Shown here in pieces: positions 31,784 to 42,969 of a stretch of DNA of 64,000 nt. The DNA is taken from assembly GCA_043228905.1 (NCBI GenBank), contig JBHGNT010000011.1:11842001-11906000 (forward strand), in the 5' to 3' direction. The notes under the pieces are model-generated. The model saw only the letters and a program-made list of their open reading frames with translations. It did not search any database and was not told the origin of the DNA. Numbering within the stretch: the stretch's first letter is position 1; each line of letters begins with the position of its first letter. The stretch is from Azolla caroliniana (lineage: Eukaryota > Polypodiophyta). Position numbers and translations under genes: made by a program.

Positions 31784-34311
31784 ATGGGAATTCCGCGCGA
31801 ATTCAGTTGTAGATACACGCTGGAAGCGGCGCGGGCAATGCTAGAAGAAAAGAGCTTGCCCAAGTTCTATTGGACCGAGGCGGTACGAACCGCGGTATAC
31901 ATCCAGAACCGGATCAGAGACAAAGTGTTAGCGCATGAGCTATATTTCGGAATGAAGCCGAAGTTGCGACACTTACGAGTTTTCGGTAGCATTGCGTATG
32001 TGCATGTGCCGAAGGAGAAACGGAGGAAGCTGGACGCAAAGGCCGAGAAATGTATCTTGGTCGGTTACTCGGACGAGCAGAAGGGTTATAAGTGTTATAA
32101 CCCGCACACCAAACAAGCGCACGTGAGCCGCGACATTGTGTTTGACGAGTCCGCGTCCTGGTACTTGCCTCCGACTCCAGACCTCACCTCCAATCTGAGT
32201 TCTGATGATGAGGTCAGCGAGGCCGAGATGCCTCTGGATGAGCCTGAAATCGGGACCCGCAAAGAGAGTCTGATTTCGTTTCGGTTAAGTGGACCGAATG
32301 GACGACTGAGTCGGTTCGACCAGTCCGAAGAAGAGTCGGCGAGTAGTGGAGACTCAACCGTGCATTCCCCGCGCAAGAAGCCGAGGAGACGGCTTATGCG
32401 CAAAGAAAAAGGGAAGAAGAAGGTGTCGGATTACGGGACGGATAGGAACGAGTCGGATCGACGCGAGTCCGACTCCGAGGGAAGTGACAACAGGTCTTCG
32501 CAACCGAAGTCCGCGTCGGCCAAGAAAGCCTCAGCATCAGCTAATGAGCAATTACGCCGATCAACCCGCCAAAAGAACCCTGTTGTGTGGTTTGGTTATA
32601 ATGAGTACATGGTGCACCATTACGCGTACATGACGCGAGTGGCGGAAGTGCGTGAGCCGGAGAGCTACGCAGAAGCGGCGAAGGACGTGAATTGGCGCAC
32701 CACAATGGAGGAGGAGATGCGCGCATTAGCAGAAAATGAAACCTAGGACCTGGTTGACGCACCGAAGGGTGTGAAGCCGATCGGATGTAGGTGGGTGTAC
32801 AAGGTCAAGTACAACATCGACGGCTCGATCAACCGATACAAGGCCTGGTTAGTGGCAAAAGGTTACGCGCAGAAACACAACATCAACTACAATGAGACAT
32901 TTGCGCCGGTTGCGAAGATGACGATCATCCGTGTTTTGCTTGCGGTAATTGCGGCAAAGGGGTGGCACTTACATCAGATGGATGTAAAGAATACGTTCCT
33001 GCAAGGTGAGCTTGAGGAACATGTGTACATGGTACAGCCCCCCTGATTTCACTCCGGAACGAACACTTCGGTAGTGTGTCGATTGAAGAAGTCCCTTTAC
33101 GGACTGAAGCAAGCCCCGTGTGCTTGGAACGCGAAGATCACGCAGCAACTGCATCGGATGGGCTTTGCAACATCAAAATCGGACTCTTCCCTATTCATCC
33201 GGAAAGGTCGACGTGGTCCGGTCAACATTTTACTATATGTTGATGACTTGGTCATCACCGACACCGACCTAGGTGAAATCGACCGCGTGAAGCTCCAACT
33301 TGCGGCATCATTCGACATGAAGGATCTAAGGGACCTTCATACTTCCTCGGGATCGAAGTGATCCGCAACCCCGAAGGCATATTGATCAGCCAACGTCATT
33401 ACGCGCTGAATATGCTCGTCAAATTGGGGATGGCAGACTGTAAGTCTGTCTCGACTCCTTTGGATAGAACTGTCAAACTTCGCCCCAATTCCGGAAAGGT
33501 ATGCGACTCGACGAGGTTCCGACAAACTGTCGGAAGCCTTATCTACTTGACAACCACCCGACCCGAACTTAGTTATCCGGTCGGGGTGATCAGTCAGTTC
33601 ATGGCGCGACCTACCGAGGACCACCTTCAGTGTGCGCAACAGGTATTGCGGTACGTAAGCGGCACTAAGGACCGGGGACTGCTATATCGGACCGGTACAG
33701 CCTCGCAATTGGTCGGCTACACCGATGCAAATTGGGCTAGCAATGCCGCCGATCGCCGATCCACGTCCAGATACGCGTTCTCTCCTTGGAGTGCTGCGAT
33801 AGCGTGGAGCAGTAAGAAGCAGCCGACAGTTCCACTGTCAAGCACCAAAGCTGAGTATAGAGGAGCAGTTGTCGCAACATGCGAAGCCATATGGTTGAAG
33901 CGGCTACTTAAGGATCTGCAGGTGGAGGTGTTCGATCCAACGACTATCTACTGCGACAACCTCAACAGCATCCAGCTCACCAAGAACCTCGTTTTCCACG
34001 CCCGGACTAAGCACATTGAGGTGCACTACCATTTTGTTTGTGAGTGTGTTCTCTTTGGTGAAGTCGAACTTCAGTATGTTCCGACGGATCGGCAGACCGC
34101 CGACATCTTCACCAAGCCTCTTGGACTGGACAAGTTGCGGCAATTCTCGGGTGCACTTGGGTTGCGTCACCTCGATGTGCCGGACTTGTGGGGGAGAGAT
34201 GTCTCGAATGACCACGGAAGGGGGAGAGAAGACCGCGACGCCAAGTCGGATGACGAATTCGATTTCGGATTGGCTGAAGAAGCCGAGGGCGGACCCGCGG
34301 AAGATTCCTGA
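31784..34311 (+). pseudogene. Element D integrase end, reverse transcriptase and RNase H (broken)
   Basis: The text goes from GIPREFSCRYT straight to LEAARAMLEEKSLPKFYW. The usual segment with the catalytic Glu is missing, so the integrase is dead. A copia C-terminal block (EKCILVGYSDEQKGYKCYNP) and a Ser/Glu-rich linker lead to RT. A stop at 32743 replaces a Trp. [45 protein letters not shown] and LLYVDDLVI follow across two frame changes. RNase H has YTDANWASNAADRRS, SKKQPTVPLSSTKAEYRGAV and YCDNLNSIQLTKN. The frame ends in an acidic tail. Confidence 0.88.
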
Positions 34312-34716
34312 AGCGGACATAAGGGGAGCAACCGAAAGGAAGAGCCGAAGTCAACCAAGCATGGGGGAGATGATGTCGTCAAGGGAGAGAATACCGAAGA
34401 CGAGTTGGAGATAGCCAACTCGGACAAGAGCGAAAACCGATCGGAGGTAGCCGAGCCGGTTCGGATGTTTGAATCGGATACATTGAATCAACTAAGGGCC
34501 AAGTGGAAAAGAAGGCAGGAGGAGAAGCGCCAACACTGCGACAACGAGGGAGCTGTGAAGGGCCGTGGGAGTAGACAAGCTGACCGGAAGGGTCGAAGCG
34601 TGCGGAGTCGAATAGGTCGAGGAGCGCGAGGGAGGCGTGGAGCCAGGAGGAATCGAAGCGGTGATCCGGAAGATCTGGAAGATCCGGAAGAGCCTCAAGT
34701 TGGGCTTGAGGGGGAG
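34312..34716 (+). other. Element D charged C-terminal extension region and polypurine tract
   Basis: After RNase H (DIFTKPLGLDKLRQF) the coding text continues for about 200 residues of Asp/Glu/Lys/Arg/Ser-rich sequence (KSDDEFDFGLAEE, EDELEIANSDKSEN, GRGSRQADRKGRS) across one frame change, up to the polypurine tract CTTGAGGGGGAG (34705-34716). Element F has a matching region. Plant copia Pol normally ends soon after RNase H, so this extension is unusual. Confidence 0.5.
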
Positions 34717-35148
34717 TGTTGAGAGACAAGCTCAACATCAGCCGTATCGGCTGAGCAAGCCGAGGACCGGATCGGTTGGGACCGATCGGTTAGGCTGGAT
34801 CGGTTGGAAACCGATACGCAGACCGGTGCGTAGGAAGGCCGGATCGGTGCGAAAACCGGGAGGCCATCGGAAAGATATTCCGCAAGGAATATATTTGGGA
34901 GTTAGTGTAGGGGCTCCTCAATGAGCATTGAACTACTGTCAGTACTTTTGTCAGTCCAAAAAGGACTTGTATAAAAGTGTTCATTGAACACACACGATGT
35001 ATAGATCGAATATTATTTTTGAATTAAGTTCTTGTGTTTACTCTCTCTCTGTCTCTCCCGTGCATACTATGCAAACCTAAGCTTTCCATTAAACCTTCTT
35101 TTTCTGTTGTTCGGGTTCCTATATTGTTTCTGCATGCCATTCTTTTCA
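34717..35148 (+). repeat. Element D 3' LTR
   Basis: 432 bp, the same ends as the 5' LTR, followed by CTTAC. It is 16 bp longer because of an extra GATCGGTT-containing unit near 34780. Confidence 0.93.
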
Positions 35149-35153
35149 CTTAC

Positions 35154-36324
35154 CAACACCCATAACTAGATAAGATGAGTTGTTGGCGCATGTGACAGTA
35201 TTCCCTATAGGGGCAGGCTCCAATGAAGTGAAGAAATTGCACTGCGAGGTAATATGTTTGGTTGCCCCACTGTCGAAGTACCAAACATCTGATTGTACAA
35301 CAAACATGCATTGTTCAAGTGAAGATGGGTCAAAACTGCAAACAGTAGTAAATGCCCATTCTTCATTCTACACAAGATTTGTAGACTCTGTTTTTGGTGT
35401 AGAGACTTCTGCAACGAGTCCTGCCTCTTTTTTCTTTGCCTCTTTTGCAACCAATTTTGGACAGTTCTTTATAATATGTTCAATTCCTTTACAATATTTG
35501 CTAAATAGTTTTTGTTTTTGCTCTTGTTTTTTTTCATTCACTTGTGAATTATTAGCAAATCTTTGCTTGCTAGCAGAAGAGTTTCATTTACCTTTGCCCT
35601 TCTGACTAGCTAGGAAAGCTTGATCTGCAACACGCATAATAGACCTGTTTTGCCTAGATTGATCTTCATGTAACAAAACAGAGACTATCTCCTCGAATGA
35701 TAAGGCATTGGGATTGCCTTTCATCATTAAACGAAGAGTAGAAGCAAAACTCTGATATGAATCAGGAAGACCATTTAGAATGGTCTGCACAAGTGAACTA
35801 TCTGATATCATTTCATCAGCAGAAATTAATTGTTCCTTCAAATCTTTGATTTTTGTAAGAAAACTGTCCATAGAATCACCTTCATTCATGTGCTCGCTCT
35901 CCAATTGTTTTCGAAGATAATCGACACGAGCCTCATTTCTCGCTTGGTACAAAGTGGTAAGAGTATCCCAAGCATCCTTTACTGTCTTACAAGAGCGAAT
36001 ATGGGGAATAATGGCATGTTTCACAGACAAAGCTATCAAAGCATGTGCTTGAGCATCTCTGCCATCCCAACGAAGTTGCTCTGTAGTTGGTACAATAGAA
36101 ACTGTAGCATGGGCATGAGCAGGATGATCAACATCCTCAATAGAATCAGTACCATCAGCATTAGTGTTCTCAACAACAAGACGTTTTTCAGCCCCTTGAA
36201 CCACATTCCACAACCCCTTTGCTACCAATACATGACGCATCATATAAGCCCAAAGAGGGTAATTTGTTCCAACCAGTTTATCCTCAACAACAAGCATTCG
36301 AAATACATCATTCTTCTCAGCCAT
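35154..36324 (-). pseudogene. Element B gag and protease start (broken)
   Basis: MAEKNDVFRMLVVEDKLVGT begins at 36324. A typical copia Gag follows: NYPLWAYMMRHVLVAKGLW, AWDTLTTLYQARNEARVDYL, LVQTILNGLPDSYQSFASTL and IVSVLLHEDQSRQNR. A TGA at 35584 ends the frame. The same frame continues with a damaged zinc knuckle (SKYCKGIEHIIKNC, the first Cys now Ser), a stop near 35375, and the protease motif VWYFDSGATKHITSQ with DSG intact. D then interrupts at 35153. Confidence 0.85.
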
Positions 36325-36644
36325 GGTCGTGGACTGAACACGTTTTGATGTAAAAAATGGACTGCTGAAGGGAATAACGTACCTCTTTGACTTGAAAGAT
36401 GAACAAGTGAAGAGAAAAGCGAAGCAAATCTGATTTCTGAGGGTTATAGGAATGTCTTGGAAGACTCAAGGAGGCTTTTTCTAGGATTGAATCGACTTGG
36501 AAGCAGAAAAAAAACACAACTGAAACTGCATAGAGAAAGAAAACACGCTGAAATTTGTTTTTTCAACAGTAGAAAAACATCACCACAGATGGCACAGACG
36601 GACTGTGTATGAGAGTCGTGTTGCTACTCAAATGTGGCTTTGTA

Positions 36645-36656
36645 GCTCTGATACCA
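36645..36656 (-). other. Element B primer-binding site
   Basis: TGGTATCAGAGC on the minus strand, an exact initiator tRNA-Met PBS, lies one base inside the 5' LTR edge. This fixes the element's orientation. Confidence 0.93.
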
Positions 36657-36657
36657 C

Positions 36658-36862
36658 TGTTGGGTTCTTGCTTTGAATCCCACAAAGCTTACTTCACTTT
36701 AGGGTTACAAGAGTATTTTTAGACAGGGGGAAAAAACCTCCTAAAGAGGGAAAAAACGCCCCTATAGTCCTAAGTATGTTCACACACATCACTGTCCTAA
36801 GTGTGTTCACACATTATTGTCCTAAATGTGTTCACACACATCACTACCAAAATACGTCAACA
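36658..36862 (-). repeat. Element B 5' LTR
   Basis: 205 bp, TGTTGACG...CCCAACA on the minus strand. It contains three 27-30 bp tandem repeats with GTGTGTGAACA and CTTAGGAC (36772-36845) and an A-rich GGAAAAAACC segment. The outer edge joins hAT reading frame directly. Confidence 0.88.
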
Positions 36863-38512
36863 AATAAGGCTTGTGCAAGCTTTATCTTGCACATTAGCAA
36901 GGCTCTTGAAGCTGAGATATAAGATAGGGTGAGGACAAGTCCTTGGTTTGGGCTTATGATAGATGAAGCTATCGATGTAAGCATAACCAAGAACTTGATC
37001 CTTTACGCTACATTTGTGGAAGGAAGGCAAGTAAGAACCTCTTATTTGGGGGTACTTGAAGTAGAGGATGGTACAACCAACACAATAATAGAAAGCATTT
37101 TAGCATTGTTTAAAAAGTGGAACCTAGATGTTAGAAAAATCATGGGATTTGGAAGTGATGGAGGATCTGTTATGGTAGGTATGTCTACAGGTGTTGCCAC
37201 AAGATTGAAGTCATATAATCCATTTATGACTTCTTTACATTGTTGTGCACATCAAACAAACTTGTGTGTGCAAGAGGCTTCAAAGAACATTGAAGTCAAA
37301 GAAACATGCAAGTAGTTAGATGCCCTTGTGAATCGGGTGGATGCACATTTCTCGAGGAGCTCAATGCGCCAAGGTGAATTAACTAAGATGCAAGATCCAT
37401 TAGAATACACACATTTGCATATTCTTGGGATTGTGAAGACACGATGACTTAGTCGACATGGTGCTATCATGAGGGTATGCGATGTGTATGAACCCTTGAT
37501 GAAGACTTTGCAATCGCAAAGTGATGCATACAATGTATTCTTAAGTTTAAGAAACTTCAAAGTAGTGTATATGTTTCACTTCCTTGCAGATGTACTTAAG
37601 ATCATGTCTACGTTAAGTATGGAATTCCAAAAGGAATATGTGGATGTGACATGCATTGGAGGTTTGGCTATGATAGCCATTGGGGAGATAGAATAACAAT
37701 TTCTACATCATGTTATGATGGATCTCAATGGTTTTGAGAAGGATAGCTATAATTATCCAATTATTCCAGAATATGGTAGAGAAAAAGGAATGCTTTCAGT
37801 TTTACGAGATGCTATAAAAGGTAATATGTATAAAGGCATTAATGGTGAGGACTTAATTGAAGCCATACAATTCCAAACTTTGTTTTCTAAGGCATTAATA
37901 GAGACAATAAAAAAAAGGCTTCAAGATCCGGTGACTCTTTCTGCGTTGAAAATGTTATCACCAATGAACATGTCTACCGCATCTACAAGCATTTTAGTAC
38001 GAAAAACTATGGGTCTTAATGAGTTGAAAACACTTGGAAATTTTTATGGCATTCAAAAAATGATAGATGGGAAAGCGTTTTCTCCCATAATTGATAATGA
38101 TAAACTGTATGATGAATATGCAATTTTCAAAAGGCAAGGCACTACGGAATGGCTTGGAAGAGATTTCTTAGATATTTGGGGTATGATAAATTGTAATGAT
38201 GTGTGGAAAGAAAAGCTACCCGAACTTCTAAATCTTTCATTGACAGGATTAATTCAATGTTCTTCTACGGCAACATGTGAGAGAGGCTTTAGTCGTCTAA
38301 ATCTAATAAAAAATAAGTTTAGAAATAGGTAAAAAAGAAATGCGGTTGATGCATTGATATGAATCTCTATTGAAAGATCTGAACTAGAAGAACATGACTT
38401 TAGTGCCAACATTTTGTTGTGGCGAGAGAGCAAGGCATATCGTCATATTTTTACAGGAACTTCTCATGAGCATGATGATGACATTGAGAACTTCATAGAA
38501 GATATAGATTGA
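36863..38512 (+). pseudogene. hAT-type transposase, 5'-truncated and broken
   Basis: The frame is open right after the B LTR: ACASFILHISKALEAEI, a stop, then PWFGLMIDEAIDVSITKNLI. RNase H-like features are KKWNLDVRKIMGFGSDGGSV and MTSLHCCAHQTNL. The hAT dimerisation block near the end reads SSTATCERGFSRLNLIKNKF. It ends EDIENFIEDID and TGA at 38510. Stops near 37314, 37446 and 37694 and a frame change make it dead. It resembles the animal/plant group of hAT-like genes lacking a BED domain, but the N-terminus is missing. It would cut and paste DNA if whole. Confidence 0.85.
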
Positions 38513-38879
38513 AACTTTATAAATTTGATCGATTTTGTTTTGGAACTTTCTATATACTAGATCTAAGTTGATCTAATATGTTGTTAATGCTAGTTTACAA
38601 AGTTTTGAAAAGTGAAATTTGTTTAAAAAGTTAGATTTCTTTTTTGGTAAATATATATATCTTTAATTTTTGGGATCCAAATATTTGTGATGATTTGATT
38701 TCGTATTGCGCTAGATATTGTTTTTGATTTGGTATGTGGCCCATTTTTTTTTTCAACATGTTCCGGTTGACATTGTCGCTGGTAGGAACGTGGCCGACTG
38801 AAATTTGAAAATTCTAGTTAGGTTCATGAGAAGCAGCAAAATTTCCGATATGGGCTAGAGACTTTGCCCAACACTGGCA
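38513..38879. other. AT-rich non-coding stretch after hAT
   Basis: Poly-T and TATATA-rich sequence, probably the hAT 3' flank. I see no terminal inverted repeat and no gene. Confidence 0.4.
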
Positions 38880-38939
38880 CATCATTAAGCGTACATGGTG
38901 AAGGTGGCAGTCGTGCGTGTGCTAGAGAGGTATGCCAAA

Positions 38940-40400
38940 GCAGCTAAGGATCCGAACTAGCAGAAGGCCATGGAGGAAAATGAGATGTGGGACTTGGTGG
39001 ATGTACTAGAAGGAGTGAAGTCGATCGATTGTTGGTGGTTGTATAAAGTTAAATACAATGTCGACGGCCCTGTTAACCAGTACAAGGCCCGACTTGTGGC
39101 AAAGGGGTATGCGCAACAGCACGACATTGACTACGATGAGATGTTTGCATCAGTTTTGAAGATGAAGACCATATGTGTCTTGCTTGTGGTGGCTATGGCG
39201 AAGGGCTGGCACTTACATCAGATGGATGTTAAAAATGCATTCTTGCAAGGCGACCTTGAGGATTATGTATATATGGTTTAGCCCCCCAGATTTCAGTCCG
39301 GAATGAACACGTCGGTTGTTTGCCGACTGAAGAAGTCCCTATATGGACTCAAGCAAGCCCCACGTGCTTGGAACGCAAAGATCATGTAGTGACTGCGTCA
39401 GATGGGGTTTGCGTCGTTGAAATTGGACTCTTCACTCTTCGCTTGGCAAGATCAGGACGGGATGGTAAGCATTTTTCTCTATGTGGATGATCTGGTAATC
39501 GCCGACCCCGACCTGGAAGAAATTGGCCGTGCCAAGTCCGAACTCATGGCATCGTTTGAAATGAAGGATCTCGGGGACCTTCATTACTTCCTCGGGATCG
39601 AAGTGATCCGCACCTCAGAAGACATCCTGATCAGTCAACGCCACTACGTGTTGAGTATGCTCTTCAAATTCGGTATGACGGATGCAAGTCCATCTCGACT
39701 CCTCTAGACCGAAATGTTAAGCTTCACTAAGGATCGGGAACAACATGCGACGCAACACGGTTCCGACAAATTGTCGGGAGCCTTATCTATCTGATGATCA
39801 TTCGTTCGTACCTCAATTATCCGGTTGGACTAATAAGTCAGTTCATGTCGTAGCCGACCATTGAACATCTGTAGTGCGTGCATCGAATAATGCAGTATGT
39901 CAACGGCACTAAGGATCGGGCTTTGCTGTATCGGGTCGGTATAGTTAGACAACTTGTTGGATATACGGATGGCGATTGGGTCAGAAACATCTGCGATTGA
40001 CGTCAACTTCCGGGTTCACCTTCTCACTTGGAAGTGTTGCGGTTGCCTGGAACAACAAGAAGTAGCGACAATTGCATTATCGAGCACCGAGGCCGTGTAC
40101 CGAGGAGTTGTTGTCGTGACATGCGAAGCCATATAGCTCAAGAGGCTATTAAAGGATATGCATGTGGAGGTGTCCGATCCGACGACGATCTACTGTGACA
40201 ACCTCAACAACATCCAATTGGTGAAGAGCCCCGTCTTCCATGCCCGAACAAAGCACATTGAGGTGCATTACAATTTACCATTTTGTCTGAGAGCGAGTCC
40301 TCTCCCGTGAAGTTGAACTAGTGTATGTTCCAATGGATCGACAGACTGTCGACATCATCACCAAATCTCTCAGCTTGGACAAGTTGCTTGGTCTCCAACA
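38940..40400 (+). pseudogene. Element F reverse transcriptase-RNase H (broken)
   Basis: MEENEMWDLVDVLEGVKSID starts the readable RT. RT motifs include QMDVKNAFLQGDLEDYVYMV (then TAG), [15 protein letters not shown] and FLYVDDLVIADP with YVDD intact. RNase H text is damaged by several stops (SSTEAVYRGVVVVTCEAI near 40080, TIYCDNLNNIQL near 40185). The end reads DIITKSLSLDKLLGLQHLDM. Many frame changes mark an old copy. Confidence 0.82.
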
Positions 40401-41127
40401 CCTCGATATGCCGAACTTGAGGGGGGGCGGTGAATCCGAAAAGGAGGAGAGAGATGATGATGATGTTCGGAAAGCCGAATCCAATGACGAATTCGATTTC
40501 AGACTGACTGGAGAAGTCGAAATGTTTGAGTCGGCTGAAGAAATCGAGGACAAATGGACATGTCTAGATAGAACAGACAAGTGGAGACTTGTCAAACGCA
40601 GGGGGAGCAACCACAAAGGGAAGCCGGAGTTGAAGCCAACCGAAAAAGGGGGAGGTAAAGCCAACAAGGCCAAGAAGACCAAGACACGAACGTGATTTGA
40701 TGTCATGAAGGGTCTGAATATCGAGGACGAGTTGGAGACAGGTAACTCAGACAAGAGTGGGAAGAATTGGAGACAATCGATTTGGTCAAGAGTCAAAGTG
40801 AATCAGAAGCACCCGATTCAATCAAAATGTTCGATTTGGAGGAGCCAAATCGGTTGGCCAAGCGGTCAATGAGGCAGCCGGAACCAACCCCGACGAGGAA
40901 CCAACGGGTCGAGGGAGCCAACACCGCGACAACGAGGGAGCTGATAAGGGCCAAGGAAGCAGACGAGTCGATCGAGAAGGTAAGGGTGCGCGGAACCGGA
41001 CGGGTCATGGGAAGAGGAACCGAACCAGACAAGGAGCGCGAGCTAGGAGGGAAGACGCCAGGAGGAGTCAGAGGAAAGAACCAGCAGACACACACACACA
41101 CACACAACAATCCGACCTCAAGTTGAG
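40401..41127 (+). pseudogene. Element F charged extension after RNase H
   Basis: PNLRGGGESEKEERDDDD, NDEFDFRLTGEVEMF, then a Lys/Gly-rich stretch and, in another frame, EDELETGNSDKS. These parallel element D (DDEFDFGLAEE, EDELEIANSDKS). A further Arg/Thr/Glu-rich part ends in an (AC)n run at 41089-41106. Function unknown. Confidence 0.5.
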
Positions 41128-41245
41128 CTTGAGGGGGAGTTTTGAGCAAACAAGCTCAATCGGATCCGGATCGGCTGAATAAGCCAGAGCCGGATCGGTA
41201 TCTAGATCGGAGAACTAGATAGGTATCCGAATCGGTGTCCGGAAA
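41128..41245 (+). repeat. Element F polypurine tract and 5' part of the 3' LTR
   Basis: GCTTGAGGGGGAG is followed by TTTTGAGCAAACAAGCTC, matching the D LTR start. GGATCCGGATCGG and related motifs follow. The LTR is cut at about 41245. A piece resembling the other half of such an LTR lies at 47698-47900. Confidence 0.7.
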
Positions 41246-41255
41246 CTCAAAGAAA

Positions 41256-41350
41256 GTATAAACAATTCTAGATTGGAAGACACCATATTCAGTTCATGAT
41301 GTACATCGTTTCTTGGGATTTGCAAATTTCTATCACAAATGTTGGAGATG
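41256..41350 (+). pseudogene. Short Ty3/gypsy RT-connection fragment
   Basis: Translation gives TILDWKTPYSVHDVHRFLGF then ANFYHKCWR, the conserved block after gypsy RT. It is only about 30 residues, between the F LTR and the minisatellite. Its origin element is otherwise absent. Confidence 0.7.
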
Positions 41351-41369
41351 AGGCCATCACTGCAGAAAT

Positions 41370-41543
41370 AGAAACAACACTTAGGTGTTGAAGAACAAGA
41401 AGTTGATGATAGATTAACAAGATGAACAGAAACAGAAACAACACTTAGGTGTTGAAGAACAAGAAGTTGATGATAGATTAACAAGATGAACAGATTAAAG
41501 TTGAGAGTGGCAAGACAACTTAATCAGAATACAACATCAAGAT

Positions 41544-41572
<29 letters not shown>
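41370..41572. repeat. Left minisatellite (64-bp unit, two copies) and (GAAA)n
   Basis: Two nearly identical 64-bp units start at 41370 and 41434 (AGAAACAACACTTAGGTGTT... to ...TAACAAGATGAAC). They continue into ATTAAAGTTGAGAGTGGC and TCAGAATACAACATC, then a (GAAA)n tract at about 41541-41572. The same unit and trailing sequence recur at 47461-47697 on the far side of the LINE. Confidence 0.88.
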
Positions 41573-41576
<4 letters not shown>

Positions 41577-41879
41577 TATTAACGTCTTCTAAGGCCAAAT
41601 TTGGCCCATGAGACAAATAGGTTACAACAAAAATGAGTGTTTATCCAATCATCAAAACTAAAAATAAAAGAAAATAGCTTAAGCTAAGAAAGTTCTAGTA
41701 GTGTACAAAACTTTGCACTAAGTCTAATCTCATTTCCACCCAAGTCTCTCAAAAAGAAGTGGGAGGTCAAAAGTTTTTGGTGTGGGTGTGACCCATGGTC
41801 CCGATGCATAGAGTGCCCTAGCCATGGCTTCTAGGCGGTGTAGTTCACGTTCCCTTATTTTCTTTATTGCTTCTACATC

Positions 41880-42761
41880 TCATCGAGTTGCTTTGAAACC
41901 CGGCATCCGAGGGCGTTTGGTTCTTCTTTGATTTTCTGCTTCATCAAGGAGAAGTCCGAGTGGTGCAGGTGTGTCGACATTCATTGTCTCCCCCTGTTCC
42001 TGAAAAACTTCATTTGTTATATGTTGGTAAACATTAGCAACATTATTATCAACGTTTTGTAATTTATTCTCTCTGTGTTGTTTCAATTCTAAGATGTATC
42101 TACCTAATTTCTTCATATCTATTGTATCTAATAGTTTAGGGAGGGTGGGAGAGGAACCAAGTATGTCTTGGTATTTTGCCCTTATCTCGGCATAGGTGGG
42201 GCATTTGCATGTAAAATGGTACTCATCCTCTATCTCTATGTGGCATAACCTACATATCCTTTCCTCCCTAGGGACTCCATTAGTACGTCCATTCTCAATC
42301 TCAAGTTGGTGAGATGATATTCTAAGTTGACCAATGGCAACCCTTAGTGCATGTGGTAAGAATACATCTAGATATTTTGGGCGCGTGATAAAACCTAACT
42401 CAGAGAAGTACATAAAGTGTTCCTTATAGTACGACATTTTAGATGGGAGTGGCTCTAGTGGGGTGATCCATTTATACCGAGTATAAATTTGCCATATTTC
42501 TTGGCGTATTACTTTATTACGGTCCTCATGAGAGATTAAAGTGTTATCAGTCGTGTGGTCGTACTTAAGGGGGGGGAGGTTAGTAATGTCTAGACCGTTG
42601 GCAAGAAGCCAACTCACCATCATGCCATACCATGAGCTAGTATAGCCGGACTCATACAGTGCTCGAGAAGCCTTAAAGGCTTGGTGGGATATTCTATCAA
42701 GTGGTTGGTTATGTATCCTGTGTATAAAGACTACCAGTTGAAAAAGTGCTTCTACTAACAT
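41880..42761 (-). pseudogene. LINE ORF2 C-terminal region
   Basis: It includes a thumb-like region (FQLVVFIHRIHNQPLDRISH) and the LINE zinc motif RICRLCHIEIEDEYHFTCKC, a CCHC pattern that occurs at the C-terminus of many L1-type ORF2 proteins. The Arg/Lys-rich end (TKRPRMPGFKATR) stops at about 41880. It is separated from the RT by a frame change or stop in 42762-42969. Confidence 0.8.
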
Positions 42762-42969
42762 AGGGGGTAGAGTGAACTCAGCCCTAATAATGTGGGACCG
42801 ACGATTTGCTTCGGAGTTGGCGTGATAACATCATCACCAATGGTCTCTCTAATTGCGTCCACATGAAAGATGGTAGTCCTGGGGCCCAAACCGCTGATGC
42901 ATACATGAGAGAGGGAGTCACTAATGAGTCAAAGAGCCACCCTTTAGTTTGTGGCTCTTGGAAGTATGC

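Larger units (their letters stand above)
29021..35148 (+). mobile_element. Element D: Ty1/copia retrotransposon nested in element B
   Basis: TG...CA LTRs at 29021-29436 and 34717-35148 are flanked by CTTAC at 29016-29020 and 35149-35153, a perfect 5-bp target duplication. Inside, in copia order, are a PBS, gag, protease, integrase, RT, RNase H and a polypurine tract. The LTRs differ at about 25-30 sites plus a 16-bp duplication, so it is older than C. Stops, a missing integrase Glu and a solo LTR inside gag make it defective. Removing it rejoins B's protease to its GAG-pre-integrase in register. Confidence 0.95.
9520..36862 (-). mobile_element. Element B: Ty1/copia retrotransposon, split by elements C and D
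   Basis: Read on the minus strand: 5' LTR (36862-36658), PBS complementary to initiator tRNA-Met, gag and protease (36324-35154), integrase (29015-28121), RT-RNase H (11957 to about 9600), polypurine tract and a stub of 3' LTR. D interrupts it at 29020/35149 with a CTTAC duplication. C interrupts it between 28121 and 11958. Without the insertions the element is about 5 kb. Internal deletions, stops and the near-absence of a 3' LTR make it dead. It is older than C and D because both lie inside it. Confidence 0.85.
38880..41245 (+). mobile_element. Element F: 5'-truncated copia remnant related to D
   Basis: It begins within the region just before RT (a match to D's EVREPESYAEAAKD block) and runs through RT, RNase H, the charged extension, a polypurine tract and the first part of an LTR. 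Similarity to D is high at the protein level ([36 protein letters not shown]). Gag, protease and integrase are gone. The LTR stops at about 41245, where a short gypsy fragment follows. Confidence 0.85.
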
